Source of the DNA: Candidatus Peribacteria bacterium
Lineage (GTDB): Bacteria > Patescibacteriota > Gracilibacteria > UBA1369 > UBA12463
NCBI GenBank assembly: GCA_943354965.1
Contig: CALRDN010000006.1
Span: 1-64,000 of the forward strand
Direction of reading: 5' to 3'
DNA: 64,000 nucleotides
The position numbers were made by a program, and so were the translations under genes. The notes under the pieces are model-generated. The model was not told the DNA's origin, made no database searches, and saw only the letters and a list, made by a program, of their open reading frames with translations. This document shows, piece after piece, positions 55,268-63,520 of this stretch. The stretch's first letter is position 1, and each line of letters begins with the position of its first letter.

Positions 55268-56645
55268 CTATACCGTTATTAATCAGGAGGGCCAAAAACT
55301 CACCGGGACTATCGCGGCGGATACAGAAAAACTTGCAAAAGAAAACCTAAGTAAGTTGGGTTTTCCTATTTTAGATATAACAGAAATTCCCGAAGAAAAA
55401 GTTGCAGAACTCACAAGTGAATCACAAAAATTCGAGTTTCATGCCGTAGATCAAAATGGAAGAAAGGTAGTGGGAAGCATAGGTGCCGAAGATAAATATG
55501 CCGCCTTCAAAAGACTCATTACTGAGTATCACTTTGCCGTAGAATTTCTCTACCTCTCATCTCTTTCTACGGAAGCAAAAGAAGAAGAGAAAAAACGAGG
55601 CGTCGTGGATCTCTATGGAAAACTCAAGGTAGACCAACAAAAAGCCGAAGCTATAAAAGGAGTTGATAGAGAAGTTATCAACGAAGAAGAGGAAACCCTC
55701 TTCATATCAAAACAAATCGATATTGTTTTGGGGAAAATAAAAGAAACATCAGAGGAATTCAAGGAAATTATCAAACCGGAAGATCAAAGAGCGATTGAGA
55801 AAAAAGCTGACAGGCTATCAAGAATGCGCACCAGCAAAAATATAGAATATGTAAAACATCTCGCCGAAGATTTGTTACTCTACGTACAAAACGAAGAAAT
55901 TTTCCTCCTCAAAGAACAAAACGACAAAAAAATCCAATCATTCCGACTGGATATGAAAAAGCTCCTCAATCAGCTACATAGCGACAAATTACGTGTTGGA
56001 CTTCGTCAGGACACTCTCAATAACATCAATGCTTGGCTCGAAAAACACATAACAAGCAATGATACACCTGCTATGTGGGAAAAAGTCATCGGAGGGATGC
56101 TGGGTTTTATAGCGAATATCATTACCGAACCACCGGAAATATCCGCCCTTAAGGAAAAAATTCGAGTCATCAACAAGCAAGTATGGGACTATTATATTAT
56201 TTACATAAAAGAAAATACCATTGAAGGACGCAATGAAATCAAAGAGAGTCTTCATGGGTTAAAAGAGAGGAAAACTGAGCTCAAGCTCGAATTAACCAAT
56301 ACGGAACGACGTCTTGCCAAGGAAGTTCAACTCGTGGAACAAGAGACCGTCAGGGCAAAAGTATCCAGTGAACTAACGTCGATAACCGGATGGCTCTTTG
56401 CGATATATTTTATAATTCATACTTACTACATCTACACATCCACCAGGGAGTTACCCGTAGATATGAGCATATCGGCGTTACACATTTCCGAAGCGCGAAG
56501 CTATCTCATAACGATGCTCGTGTTGCTTATTATCCACGCTTATTTCCAACTTCGATCGATAATTGTGCTACGACGAGCAATCGCAAACTTCATTCTCATA
56601 CCAACATGCAGCCTATCTATCCTCCTCATAGTTTTTAATCTGTAG
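55254..56645 (+). CDS. Membrane protein with two GspF-N-like repeats and coiled coil
   Basis: A 463-residue protein of unknown function. The N-terminus has two copies of a roughly 55-residue alpha/beta unit, KYSYTVINQEGQKLTGTIAA and then FEFHAVDQNGRKVVGSIGA, each followed by a helix; this resembles the opening of type II secretion/type IV pilus platform proteins (GspF/PilC), but no PilC membrane core follows. The middle (about 130-370) is charged and coiled-coil-like. Three hydrophobic segments close the protein (about 380-400, 420-440, 445-463). It starts within pyrG at an ATG 14 bases before the pyrG stop. lgt starts four bases after it. Confidence 0.7.
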   Translation: MPKYSYTVINQEGQKLTGTIAADTEKLAKENLSKLGFPILDITEIPEEKVAELTSESQKFEFHAVDQNGRKVVGSIGAEDKYAAFKRLITEYHFAVEFLYLSSLSTEAKEEEKKRGVVDLYGKLKVDQQKAEAIKGVDREVINEEEETLFISKQIDIVLGKIKETSEEFKEIIKPEDQRAIEKKADRLSRMRTSKNIEYVKHLAEDLLLYVQNEEIFLLKEQNDKKIQSFRLDMKKLLNQLHSDKLRVGLRQDTLNNINAWLEKHITSNDTPAMWEKVIGGMLGFIANIITEPPEISALKEKIRVINKQVWDYYIIYIKENTIEGRNEIKESLHGLKERKTELKLELTNTERRLAKEVQLVEQETVRAKVSSELTSITGWLFAIYFIIHTYYIYTSTRELPVDMSISALHISEARSYLITMLVLLIIHAYFQLRSIIVLRRAIANFILIPTCSLSILLIVFNL

Positions 56646-56649
56646 TTCC

Positions 56650-57462
56650 ATGTATCCAGTCCTCTTTGAACTTGGCTCTATTTTCGTATCATCCATCTGG
56701 ATTCTCGTAAGTTTGGGATTTCTCACGAGCGGAATCATTCTCGTCCAACTAACGGAAATCAAGAGTATGAAAATGGCCTTCCTCGTAAAAAATTTCTTTC
56801 CACTGCTTATTTGGGGCATCGTTTCAGGCCGAGTATTTTACATTCTCATGAATACTCAAGAGATCTTTGCCGACCCTATTCAGTACATTCCCATACGAAT
56901 GCTCGGGATTTGGGATAGGGGCTTCGAGTTTTGGGGAGTGACGGCAGGCATCATAATCTATCTGTATTTTGCTGCGAAAAAAGCCGGAGAAAATACATGG
57001 CGCTGGATAGACATCCTCTCGATATCAATTTTAGCCGGTATTCCATTCGGTCATCTAGGGGCGCTACTCGAGGGTCTTAATTTCGGACGCGAGACGGATC
57101 TTCCCTGGGGAATTATTTTTGAAACTTCCAGCGTTCCCTACACGGTACCGATTCATCCGACACAAATATATGCACTCGTCTACTCAATAATTATATGCCT
57201 CGTTTTGGGCTTTATCTTTCTAAAAAAACCACTAAAACATAATGGCGATATTGCATTAACCGCAACAGTAAGCTATGGAGTGATGCGATTCCTCGAAGAG
57301 TTTTTCCGGGGAGATGAGTCAATAACCGTCTTCGATATCAGCATTATTTACCCTCTCATACTGATCATCGTCGCAATCGCTGGTATTTCACTTGCTATTC
57401 GATATAATAGGCTCAATTTTCTTACCAAATACTATCATGAACGTCATTCTAAATCTCATTAG
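56650..57462 (+). CDS. lgt: Prolipoprotein diacylglyceryl transferase, divergent
   Basis: Membrane enzyme that moves diacylglyceryl from phosphatidylglycerol to the lipobox cysteine, needed by the lipoproteins at 2621 and 42856. Family marks are seven hydrophobic segments, ILVSLGFLTSGIIL, GIVSGRVFYIL, GFEFWGVTAG, HPTQIYALVYS and the C-terminal GVMRFLEEFFRGDES. The signature loop reads FGHLGALLEGLNFGRE where most enzymes have GRIGNFINGE. So the positions matching E. coli Arg143, Asn146 and Glu151 are His135, Ala138 and Leu143, while Gly154 and the C-terminal Arg/Glu pair are kept. Either activity uses a modified mechanism or this is an Lgt-like protein with another job. Confidence 0.82.
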   Translation: MYPVLFELGSIFVSSIWILVSLGFLTSGIILVQLTEIKSMKMAFLVKNFFPLLIWGIVSGRVFYILMNTQEIFADPIQYIPIRMLGIWDRGFEFWGVTAGIIIYLYFAAKKAGENTWRWIDILSISILAGIPFGHLGALLEGLNFGRETDLPWGIIFETSSVPYTVPIHPTQIYALVYSIIICLVLGFIFLKKPLKHNGDIALTATVSYGVMRFLEEFFRGDESITVFDISIIYPLILIIVAIAGISLAIRYNRLNFLTKYYHERHSKSH

Positions 57463-57856
57463 ATATTTCTTTCATCCAATCCCTGGAAGTCCATTCGACT
57501 TCTACATACCGCTCATAATTGTAGCGATACTTCTCGTCTTGCTAGGAGTCGGTATCCGATACTACATCAAGAGCAGAGGAAAAGAAGACAAAGCCTTCAA
57601 GAAACTATTTCACAATCTCCCCTTCTCTCTCTATTGGTTTGCGGCACTTATTTTGGGAAATCTCTTCGGACGATATGAAAGATTCCCCCTCCTCGGAGCT
57701 CGATTCGTTCTCTACGGAACAATCATATTAGCCGTATACACACTAGGAAAAGCCATCTATCAGTACAAGAAAGTATATCCTACACACATCGCGCACCACG
57801 TTACAGGGACACCTGTTCAGAAAAAATATACGACAGAAAAGTACTCTCGGCGCTAA
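57437..57856 (+). CDS. Unknown small membrane protein
   Basis: A 139-residue protein with three hydrophobic segments (about 21-41, 62-76 and 86-106) and a basic, Tyr/Thr-rich C-terminus ending EKYSRR. No family recognised. Starting at ATG 57437 it overlaps lgt by 26 bases, and its last 56 bases overlap the convergent PEGA gene, a long overlap for bacteria. It probably belongs to the lgt transcription unit. Confidence 0.6.
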   Translation: MNVILNLIRYFFHPIPGSPFDFYIPLIIVAILLVLLGVGIRYYIKSRGKEDKAFKKLFHNLPFSLYWFAALILGNLFGRYERFPLLGARFVLYGTIILAVYTLGKAIYQYKKVYPTHIAHHVTGTPVQKKYTTEKYSRR

Positions 57857-58841
57857 AAAGCTTGAAGTAAATAACCTTCTTTTCTTTGGATTGATAGAGA
57901 TATATTCCCTCAGTATCCAGGGCAAAACTGTCGTTTTCCGCTAAAGCATGCAGTTCATAGCAGTTCATAAACGACTCATCACAAAACTGAACCTGTTTCG
58001 CAAGAGCCACAACAAAGTGATTCGTATCATAAAACCATGACAACTTCCGAATCGTCTGGGCAAATCGAGTAATGAAATCTACCTTATCATTTTCGCTACG
58101 GGTAATGCTGACAATCTCACTATTCAACATAAAGAGAAACTGTTGATAGTTAGGCGTAAACTGGAGAAAAGAAAGACCATCCCGAGTATAAGGAAACTCT
58201 TCTTCATGATCGAGCTGAATCTTGCCATTGCGTAGTGAGAAGGCTCGCAAGAGACTGCCGGCAAAACCATAGAGGCGTTGCGTATCAGGCTCCACGACAA
58301 CATCGGTCATATTCTTAGGAACATCAATACGGGTCTTCTTCTTCGTGAGAGGATTAACATTCCAAAAGAGATCGCCCTGCTTGAATACGAGATTCTCCTT
58401 TGATGCACCCGCAAGCGAAACCTTGCCGGCGGTAGACTGGAAAACGCCAGCCATATCAGCAAAAGGTGTAAACCGATCAGAGGGTTTTTCCGGAACCAAG
58501 AGCACAAAAGGAACTCGACTTACCGAGCCATTCACAACATTCACATCGAGACGGAAAGGCAAGAAGCCAGTCTTCGCAATTTGCAACGAGTGAAATCCCT
58601 CCTTGACGCTCAGAATTCGTGTCGGAAGCGCCTTCGCAATCTCCTGCCCATCCAGAATCACCTGAAGGCCGGTATTACTTCCATTAACGATAATGATGCC
58701 TGTTTGCTCAATCTTTTTATCCAATGGATTGTAGGTGTATCCAAAGGCCATGAAGACGATGACCGTTGCCGAAAAAACAAAGGCCAGCACGGTCACGATA
58801 CGATACAGAGAAACAAGGATAGTACGAAGTGAAATTCGCAT
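57801..58841 (-). CDS. Membrane-anchored PEGA-domain protein
   Basis: A 346-residue protein with an N-terminal hydrophobic anchor (about 15-35). Residues about 45-115 match the PEGA domain, a small beta fold of surface proteins (GIIIVNGSNTGLQVILDGQE, LSVKEGFHSLQIAKTGFLPF, NVVNGSVSRVPFVLLVP). The rest (about 120-346) has repeated beta motifs (LVFKQGDLFWNVNPLTKKK, FLQFTPNYQQFLFMLNSEI, DSFALDTEGIYLYQSKEKK) that suggest a propeller-like module. It is the last gene of the leftward truB to greA cluster, 19 bases after greA, and its tail overlaps the facing small membrane protein gene by 56 bases. Confidence 0.72.
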   Translation of the reverse strand: MRISLRTILVSLYRIVTVLAFVFSATVIVFMAFGYTYNPLDKKIEQTGIIIVNGSNTGLQVILDGQEIAKALPTRILSVKEGFHSLQIAKTGFLPFRLDVNVVNGSVSRVPFVLLVPEKPSDRFTPFADMAGVFQSTAGKVSLAGASKENLVFKQGDLFWNVNPLTKKKTRIDVPKNMTDVVVEPDTQRLYGFAGSLLRAFSLRNGKIQLDHEEEFPYTRDGLSFLQFTPNYQQFLFMLNSEIVSITRSENDKVDFITRFAQTIRKLSWFYDTNHFVVALAKQVQFCDESFMNCYELHALAENDSFALDTEGIYLYQSKEKKVIYFKLFSAESTFLSYIFSEQVSL

Positions 58842-58860
58842 AGGTTAGAAAGAAAACCTA

Positions 58861-59391
58861 TTATTGAATCTTCATGATTTCGTACTCAATAAGACCTGAT
58901 GGAGCGTGAACAGTCACGACCTCACCAACATGCTTATCGAGAAGGGATGAACCCACAGGAGAAACATTGGAAATTTTTCCCTTGAGTGGATCTGCCTCCG
59001 TAGAACCAACGACGACAAATTCTGTCTCTACTTTCGTCTTTGTATTCTTGATCTTTACGGTGCTTCCTAGCTGAACAGAAGCCGTTTTTTTGTGATCCTC
59101 AATAATCTGAACGTACTTCACCTTCTCCTCGAGTTCCAAAATACGTCCCTCGACGAATGCCTGTTCATTTTTTGAATCCTCATACTCAGAGTTCTCAGAA
59201 AGATCGCCGTAAGAGATAGCCTCACGAATTCTCTCTGCAACCTCACGTCGCTTCACATTCTTGAGATAATCAAGTTCCGTAACGAGCTTGTCGTAACCCT
59301 CCTTGGTAAGAATAAAAACTTTTGGCTCTGCTGCTGCGGAACCATCAACGATCGATGAACTCTTTGTTGATTTCTTAGTAATTTTTGCCAT
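58861..59391 (-). CDS. greA: Transcription elongation factor GreA
   Basis: Rescues backtracked RNA polymerase by stimulating transcript cleavage. N-terminal coiled coil with acidic tip: LKNVKRREVAERIREAISYG, DLSENSEYEDSKNEQAFVEG. C-terminal FKBP-like domain: VGSTEADPLKGKISNVSPVG, LLDKHVGEVVTVHAP. At 176 residues it has a 20-residue Lys/Ser-rich N-terminal extension before the usual start (TKEGYDKLVTELDYL). It follows rpoD in the leftward cluster. Confidence 0.95.
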   Translation of the reverse strand: MAKITKKSTKSSSIVDGSAAAEPKVFILTKEGYDKLVTELDYLKNVKRREVAERIREAISYGDLSENSEYEDSKNEQAFVEGRILELEEKVKYVQIIEDHKKTASVQLGSTVKIKNTKTKVETEFVVVGSTEADPLKGKISNVSPVGSSLLDKHVGEVVTVHAPSGLIEYEIMKIQ

Positions 59392-59432
59392 AGCAATTGA
59401 AAATAAAAAATAAGTAGATAATACAATAAAAC

Positions 59433-60587
59433 TTACGGTCGAATACGAATACTCGTTGGGTGCTCCTTGAGCTTCTGAAGAACTTTCGCCTCGATCTGAC
59501 GAATACGCTCACGAGTAACATTGAACTCTTTTCCAACCTCCTCGAGCGTATGACCTACACCATCGATAAGACCAAAACGCATCTCGATAATTTTGCGCTC
59601 ACGTGGAGTGAGATACTGAAGCATTTCACGAATATTCTCCTTGAGAAGCTGTCTATTAGTCGCTTCCGCAGGGCTAAGAGCATCATCATCCTCGATAAAG
59701 TCGCCAAGCTTACTATCCTCCTCAGTTCCAACCGGAGCCTCGAGAGAGACGATATCCTGGGAGATTTTGAGAATATGACGAACCTTCTTCACATCCATAT
59801 CCATTTCAGCAGCGATTTCTTCTACAAGTGGCTCACGGCCAAGTTCCTGAACGAGACGTCGTTGTGCATGCGTAAGCTTGTTAATCGTCTCAACCATATG
59901 CACCGGAATACGAATCGTACGAGCCTGATCGGCAATAGCACGAGTGATAGCCTGACGAATCCACCATGTAGCATAGGTAGAAAATTTAAATCCACGATCC
60001 GGATCAAACTTCTCAACCGCTCGGAACAAGCCAATATTTCCCTCCTGAATCAAGTCCAAGAAAGAAAGTCCACGTCCGATATACTTCTTCGCGATACTGA
60101 CAACGAGACGAAGATTGGCCTCAGCTAAACGAGATTTAGCCGTCTGGTCACCCTTACGGATACGTCGTGCGAGATCAATTTCCTCTTTACCGGTAAGAAG
60201 CGCAACCTTACCAATCTCACAAAGATAGAGACGAATAGAGTCATTCGCAATCTCCTTCATGTCGGTCTGCTGCTGAACTTTTGCCTTTTTAGGCTCCACA
60301 CTCTTGAGCGCCGCATCAACAACTTTTGCCTCCTCATCCTTTTTCCAGATAAGTGAGTCAGACTCCTTTGGGTCCATTACGTCAATGCCAAGATCGAGGA
60401 ACAAAGCATAGATTTCATCCAGAAGGACGAGGTCCTCTTCAATCTTCGGCATAGCCTTTAGGAGCTCGGGCTGAGTAATGAAACCCTGCTGTCGACCCTT
60501 TTGGACCAATTCTTGTACCTCTTTTGAAAATTGGGCGAGACGATCGTCAGTAGGCTGAACAATGAATTTTCTGGTTCGTGATGCCAT
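59433..60587 (-). CDS. rpoD: RNA polymerase primary sigma factor (sigma 70, RpoD)
   Basis: Primary sigma factor, 384 residues, short in region 1.1. Seen: region 1.2 ([20 protein letters not shown]), region 2 ([76 protein letters not shown]), region 3 and region 4.2 helix-turn-helix ([20 protein letters not shown]). The promoters I find in the window (TTGACA/TATAAT with frequent TGn) fit this factor. It lies between dnaG and greA, the classic macromolecular-synthesis neighbourhood, here without rpsU, which is 47 kb away. Confidence 0.97.
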   Translation of the reverse strand: MASRTRKFIVQPTDDRLAQFSKEVQELVQKGRQQGFITQPELLKAMPKIEEDLVLLDEIYALFLDLGIDVMDPKESDSLIWKKDEEAKVVDAALKSVEPKKAKVQQQTDMKEIANDSIRLYLCEIGKVALLTGKEEIDLARRIRKGDQTAKSRLAEANLRLVVSIAKKYIGRGLSFLDLIQEGNIGLFRAVEKFDPDRGFKFSTYATWWIRQAITRAIADQARTIRIPVHMVETINKLTHAQRRLVQELGREPLVEEIAAEMDMDVKKVRHILKISQDIVSLEAPVGTEEDSKLGDFIEDDDALSPAEATNRQLLKENIREMLQYLTPRERKIIEMRFGLIDGVGHTLEEVGKEFNVTRERIRQIEAKVLQKLKEHPTSIRIRP

Positions 60588-60617
60588 TCTTTGAGATAAA
60601 AAAATAAAAAACCAACA

Positions 60618-62438
60618 TTAATTTTTCAGTTTTTCCCGGAGCTGCGCGAGCGCCTCTATCAACTCCGATTTTTTGCCTTCTTGCTGGTAACTTTTAATAA
60701 TTCTCTTCAAGGCTTCTAGCTGGACATTTTTACGATTTTGAAGCAGCTTGTCAAGAGCGGTTTGAACATCTTTTTCAAATATTTCAAGTGACACCTCGCT
60801 ATACATCGCCTCCCCGTACACGCAGTAGAATGAAATTTTCGCCATGAGTTGGGGTTCAAGCTGTTCTGCGAGATGAGAAATGGTCAGATCCTGGCTCTTC
60901 ATCACAACCTCACGCATAGCAACGAAAATCTCACGAAGATCATCCGGAAAGTCAGACTCATGGAGCTCGCGGAAGAAGTCCGGAACTTTTGTAGGCGGCC
61001 CAGCAGGGTTGTCCCTTGGGGGAGCCTGCAATGCGCAGACGAGGATAAGCTCCTCGGGCCGAAGCCTACGAAGTTGATTACTGGTATTATTCGAGATGGA
61101 CTCGCGCTGCTGCTCGATAGCGCGCTTGTCGAGGGGTTTGAATTTTTGCTGCTGGGCAACGCGCTTGAGTTCATCATAAATTACTACCTCCTTTACGCCG
61201 AGACGACCAGCTAATGCTCGAATAGCGATATCCTGGAGAATTTTATTCTGCACCGCACGAATATACGAAAGTGACTCGGTCAAAATCAAAAGCGTTCGCT
61301 CGGGAGTAAGGGTAACCGCGGAAATTTCACGATCTAGATATACATCAAAAAACGGTCGAGCTCCGGCAATCGCCGCAACGAAAGGTTCCTTCGAAATCTT
61401 CAGTGTATCGGCCGGATCCTTGCCATCGGGAATCGTAACGACACGTACATTTGCCTCCACCGCCTGCAAAACGAGATACGCCCGCTTCGTCGCCTCCCAT
61501 CCCGCATTATCATTATCGAAACAAAGATAAAACGTATCCGTAAGTCGCTTAAGAATCTTGGCATGCTCGCTCGTGAGCGCCGTTCCCGATGTCGCTACCG
61601 CCTCACAAATTCCCGCTTGGTGGCAAGCAATCAAGTCCATATAACCCTCCACCATAATGACATGATGCTCGGCGCGAATAGCATTTTTTGCCTGAAACAA
61701 GCCATAAAGAATCTCGCTTTTTTTGTAGGCAGCCGTTTCCGGAGAGTTCAAATATTTCGGCTCCATGCCTTTCTTGAGCGCACGTCCACCAAAAGCTACT
61801 ACACGTCCCAACCCGTCTTGAATTGGAAACATCAGACGCATTCGGAAACGATCAAAGACATTCGTGCCATCCATGTCCTTCATGATCACAATGCCCGAAG
61901 CAATCAGATCCGTCTTGTTCACACCCTCCTGGAGAGCCGTTCGATAAAACTCATCCGGAAAGTCAGGAGAGAAGCCGACATTCCATGCTCTTATCGTCTC
62001 ATCACTCATTCCCCTCCCTCGCAGATAATCCAGAACCTTCGCACCCTCCTCACTATCCCACAAGTTATTTTTGAAAAACGTAACGGCGATATCATGCACA
62101 TCCGCAAGCTTGCGAATCTCATCTTTGGTCGCACCCTGACGCTGAGTCGTGGCGTGATACTGGGTATAGTCCAAACCAGCCTTCTCGGCCAAAGCCTTGA
62201 GCGCAGTAGGAAAATCCGCATTCTCTACCTCTTGAAAAAATTGAAAAAGATCCCCACCCTTCTGACAACCAAAACAGTAGGCGATCTGCTTCTCCACGCT
62301 TATATAAAAACTCGGCGTCTTCTCGCTATGAAAAGGACACAAAGCCTTGAAATTACGACCGGACTTACGTAAGACGACGTACTGACCAACGAGGTCCTCA
62401 ACACTGAGTCGTTGTTTGATGTCGGCTACGAGATCCAT
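60618..62438 (-). CDS. dnaG: DNA primase DnaG
   Basis: Makes RNA primers at the replication fork. The N-terminal zinc ribbon is CPFHSEKTPSF with CFGCQKGGD (Cys-His-Cys-Cys). The central polymerase domain has AFGGRALKKGMEPKYLNS, and the TOPRIM metal site is in VIMVEGYMDLIACHQAG and FYLCFDNDNAGWEATKRAY. The C-terminal helicase-binding domain (about 440-606) is present but divergent. Full length at 606. Starts 11 bases after the end of the WecA/TagO-like gene; rpoD follows 30 bases later. Confidence 0.97.
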   Translation of the reverse strand: MDLVADIKQRLSVEDLVGQYVVLRKSGRNFKALCPFHSEKTPSFYISVEKQIAYCFGCQKGGDLFQFFQEVENADFPTALKALAEKAGLDYTQYHATTQRQGATKDEIRKLADVHDIAVTFFKNNLWDSEEGAKVLDYLRGRGMSDETIRAWNVGFSPDFPDEFYRTALQEGVNKTDLIASGIVIMKDMDGTNVFDRFRMRLMFPIQDGLGRVVAFGGRALKKGMEPKYLNSPETAAYKKSEILYGLFQAKNAIRAEHHVIMVEGYMDLIACHQAGICEAVATSGTALTSEHAKILKRLTDTFYLCFDNDNAGWEATKRAYLVLQAVEANVRVVTIPDGKDPADTLKISKEPFVAAIAGARPFFDVYLDREISAVTLTPERTLLILTESLSYIRAVQNKILQDIAIRALAGRLGVKEVVIYDELKRVAQQQKFKPLDKRAIEQQRESISNNTSNQLRRLRPEELILVCALQAPPRDNPAGPPTKVPDFFRELHESDFPDDLREIFVAMREVVMKSQDLTISHLAEQLEPQLMAKISFYCVYGEAMYSEVSLEIFEKDVQTALDKLLQNRKNVQLEALKRIIKSYQQEGKKSELIEALAQLREKLKN

Positions 62439-62449
62439 GGAGGAAAGAG

Positions 62450-63520
62450 TTACACGCTACTTCGTTTGCGGCGAAAAAATAGCAGAATACTGAGCAAAAT
62501 CATAGAAAAGACTATTGCGCCAATGGCAATCATCTTTTGAAATGAGGTGAGGAAGAGTGCCAATCCTCCGAAAAAGGCTGAAATCGCATACATAATAAGC
62601 ACAACCTGCCGCTCGCTGTAGCCACTTTTCAGGAAACGATGATGGAGATGGTTGAGATCCCCTTTGAAAGGTGACTGTCCGCTCAATATTCGTCGCATAA
62701 TCGACCAAAGCGCATCCAGAAGAGGAAAACCAAGAACAATCAGCACCGTCGCCACCTTTCCTCCAGAAAAAATAGCCGAAACAGCCAGAAGGAAGCCAAG
62801 AAACATGCTTCCCGTATCCCCCATGAGAATTTTGGGCATAGGAAAATCAAAAACGAGGAAAGCTCCGGCAATTCCAGCCAAAATTAAACTCATATAGACG
62901 AGCTGCGTCTGATCAATCACCTGACCCGTTCGTAGACTCAGGAGACAAAGAACAAAAAAGGCGAGACACGACACTCCGCTCAAAAGCCCAGGAACTCCAT
63001 CAAAAAAATTCATACTATTTACCACAAACACGATCCAGAGAATCGTGAATATCGCTCCCAAAACCAAAATCTCACTTCCAAAAAGATGGAACTGAATCTG
63101 ATCCAAAAGCACAACTCCACCAAACGGATTCGTAAATGATCGGATACCTATGCCAAATGCGACCACAATAAGACCTGCAAAAACCTGCCCCATCAAACGA
63201 AACTTCGGCGGTAGCATCCAACGATCATCAGCAAAACTCATACCGACAATGAGCGTTAGAGCCACCAAAACTCCAATAAAAGGTTTGGTAAGAGGAATAA
63301 AAAGAAAGACACAAATCAAAAAAGATACAAACATCATAATGCCTCCATAATATGGAATAGCCTTACGCGTAAGCCCATATCGCTCCGGTCGATCCATCAG
63401 TTTCAACTTGGGGAAAAGCCACAGCGCGAGAAGCACCAACACAAACGTCAAAATAAATGCCGTGAATCCGGCGAGCAAAAAAGATGAAGTAAGAAGAGAA
63501 GAAAAATTCATAATACGCAT
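62450..63520 (-). CDS. WecA/TagO/MraY-family phosphoglycosyltransferase
   Basis: A polytopic membrane enzyme that transfers a sugar-1-phosphate from UDP-sugar to undecaprenyl phosphate, the first step of a surface glycan. About ten hydrophobic segments. Motifs: PERYGLTRKAIPYYGGIMMF, catalytic aspartates in GMSFADDRWMLPP, NSMNFFDGVPGLLSGVS, ILMGDTGSMFLGFLLAVSA, and the soluble HLHHRFLKSGYSERQ loop. This loop favours WecA/TagO (GlcNAc-1-P) over MraY. Its ATG overlaps the truB stop by one base (TAATG). A second in-frame ATG at 63511 is possible. 356 residues. Confidence 0.88.
   Translation of the reverse strand: MRIMNFSSLLTSSFLLAGFTAFILTFVLVLLALWLFPKLKLMDRPERYGLTRKAIPYYGGIMMFVSFLICVFLFIPLTKPFIGVLVALTLIVGMSFADDRWMLPPKFRLMGQVFAGLIVVAFGIGIRSFTNPFGGVVLLDQIQFHLFGSEILVLGAIFTILWIVFVVNSMNFFDGVPGLLSGVSCLAFFVLCLLSLRTGQVIDQTQLVYMSLILAGIAGAFLVFDFPMPKILMGDTGSMFLGFLLAVSAIFSGGKVATVLIVLGFPLLDALWSIMRRILSGQSPFKGDLNHLHHRFLKSGYSERQVVLIMYAISAFFGGLALFLTSFQKMIAIGAIVFSMILLSILLFFRRKRSSV

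Noticed and set aside
59460-60128. Plus-strand frame of 222 codons opposite rpoD
   Set aside because: Same reasoning: the sigma factor regions are on the minus strand.
61563-62372. Plus-strand frame of 269 codons opposite dnaG
   Set aside because: dnaG on the minus strand has all primase motifs; the antisense frame has no family features.
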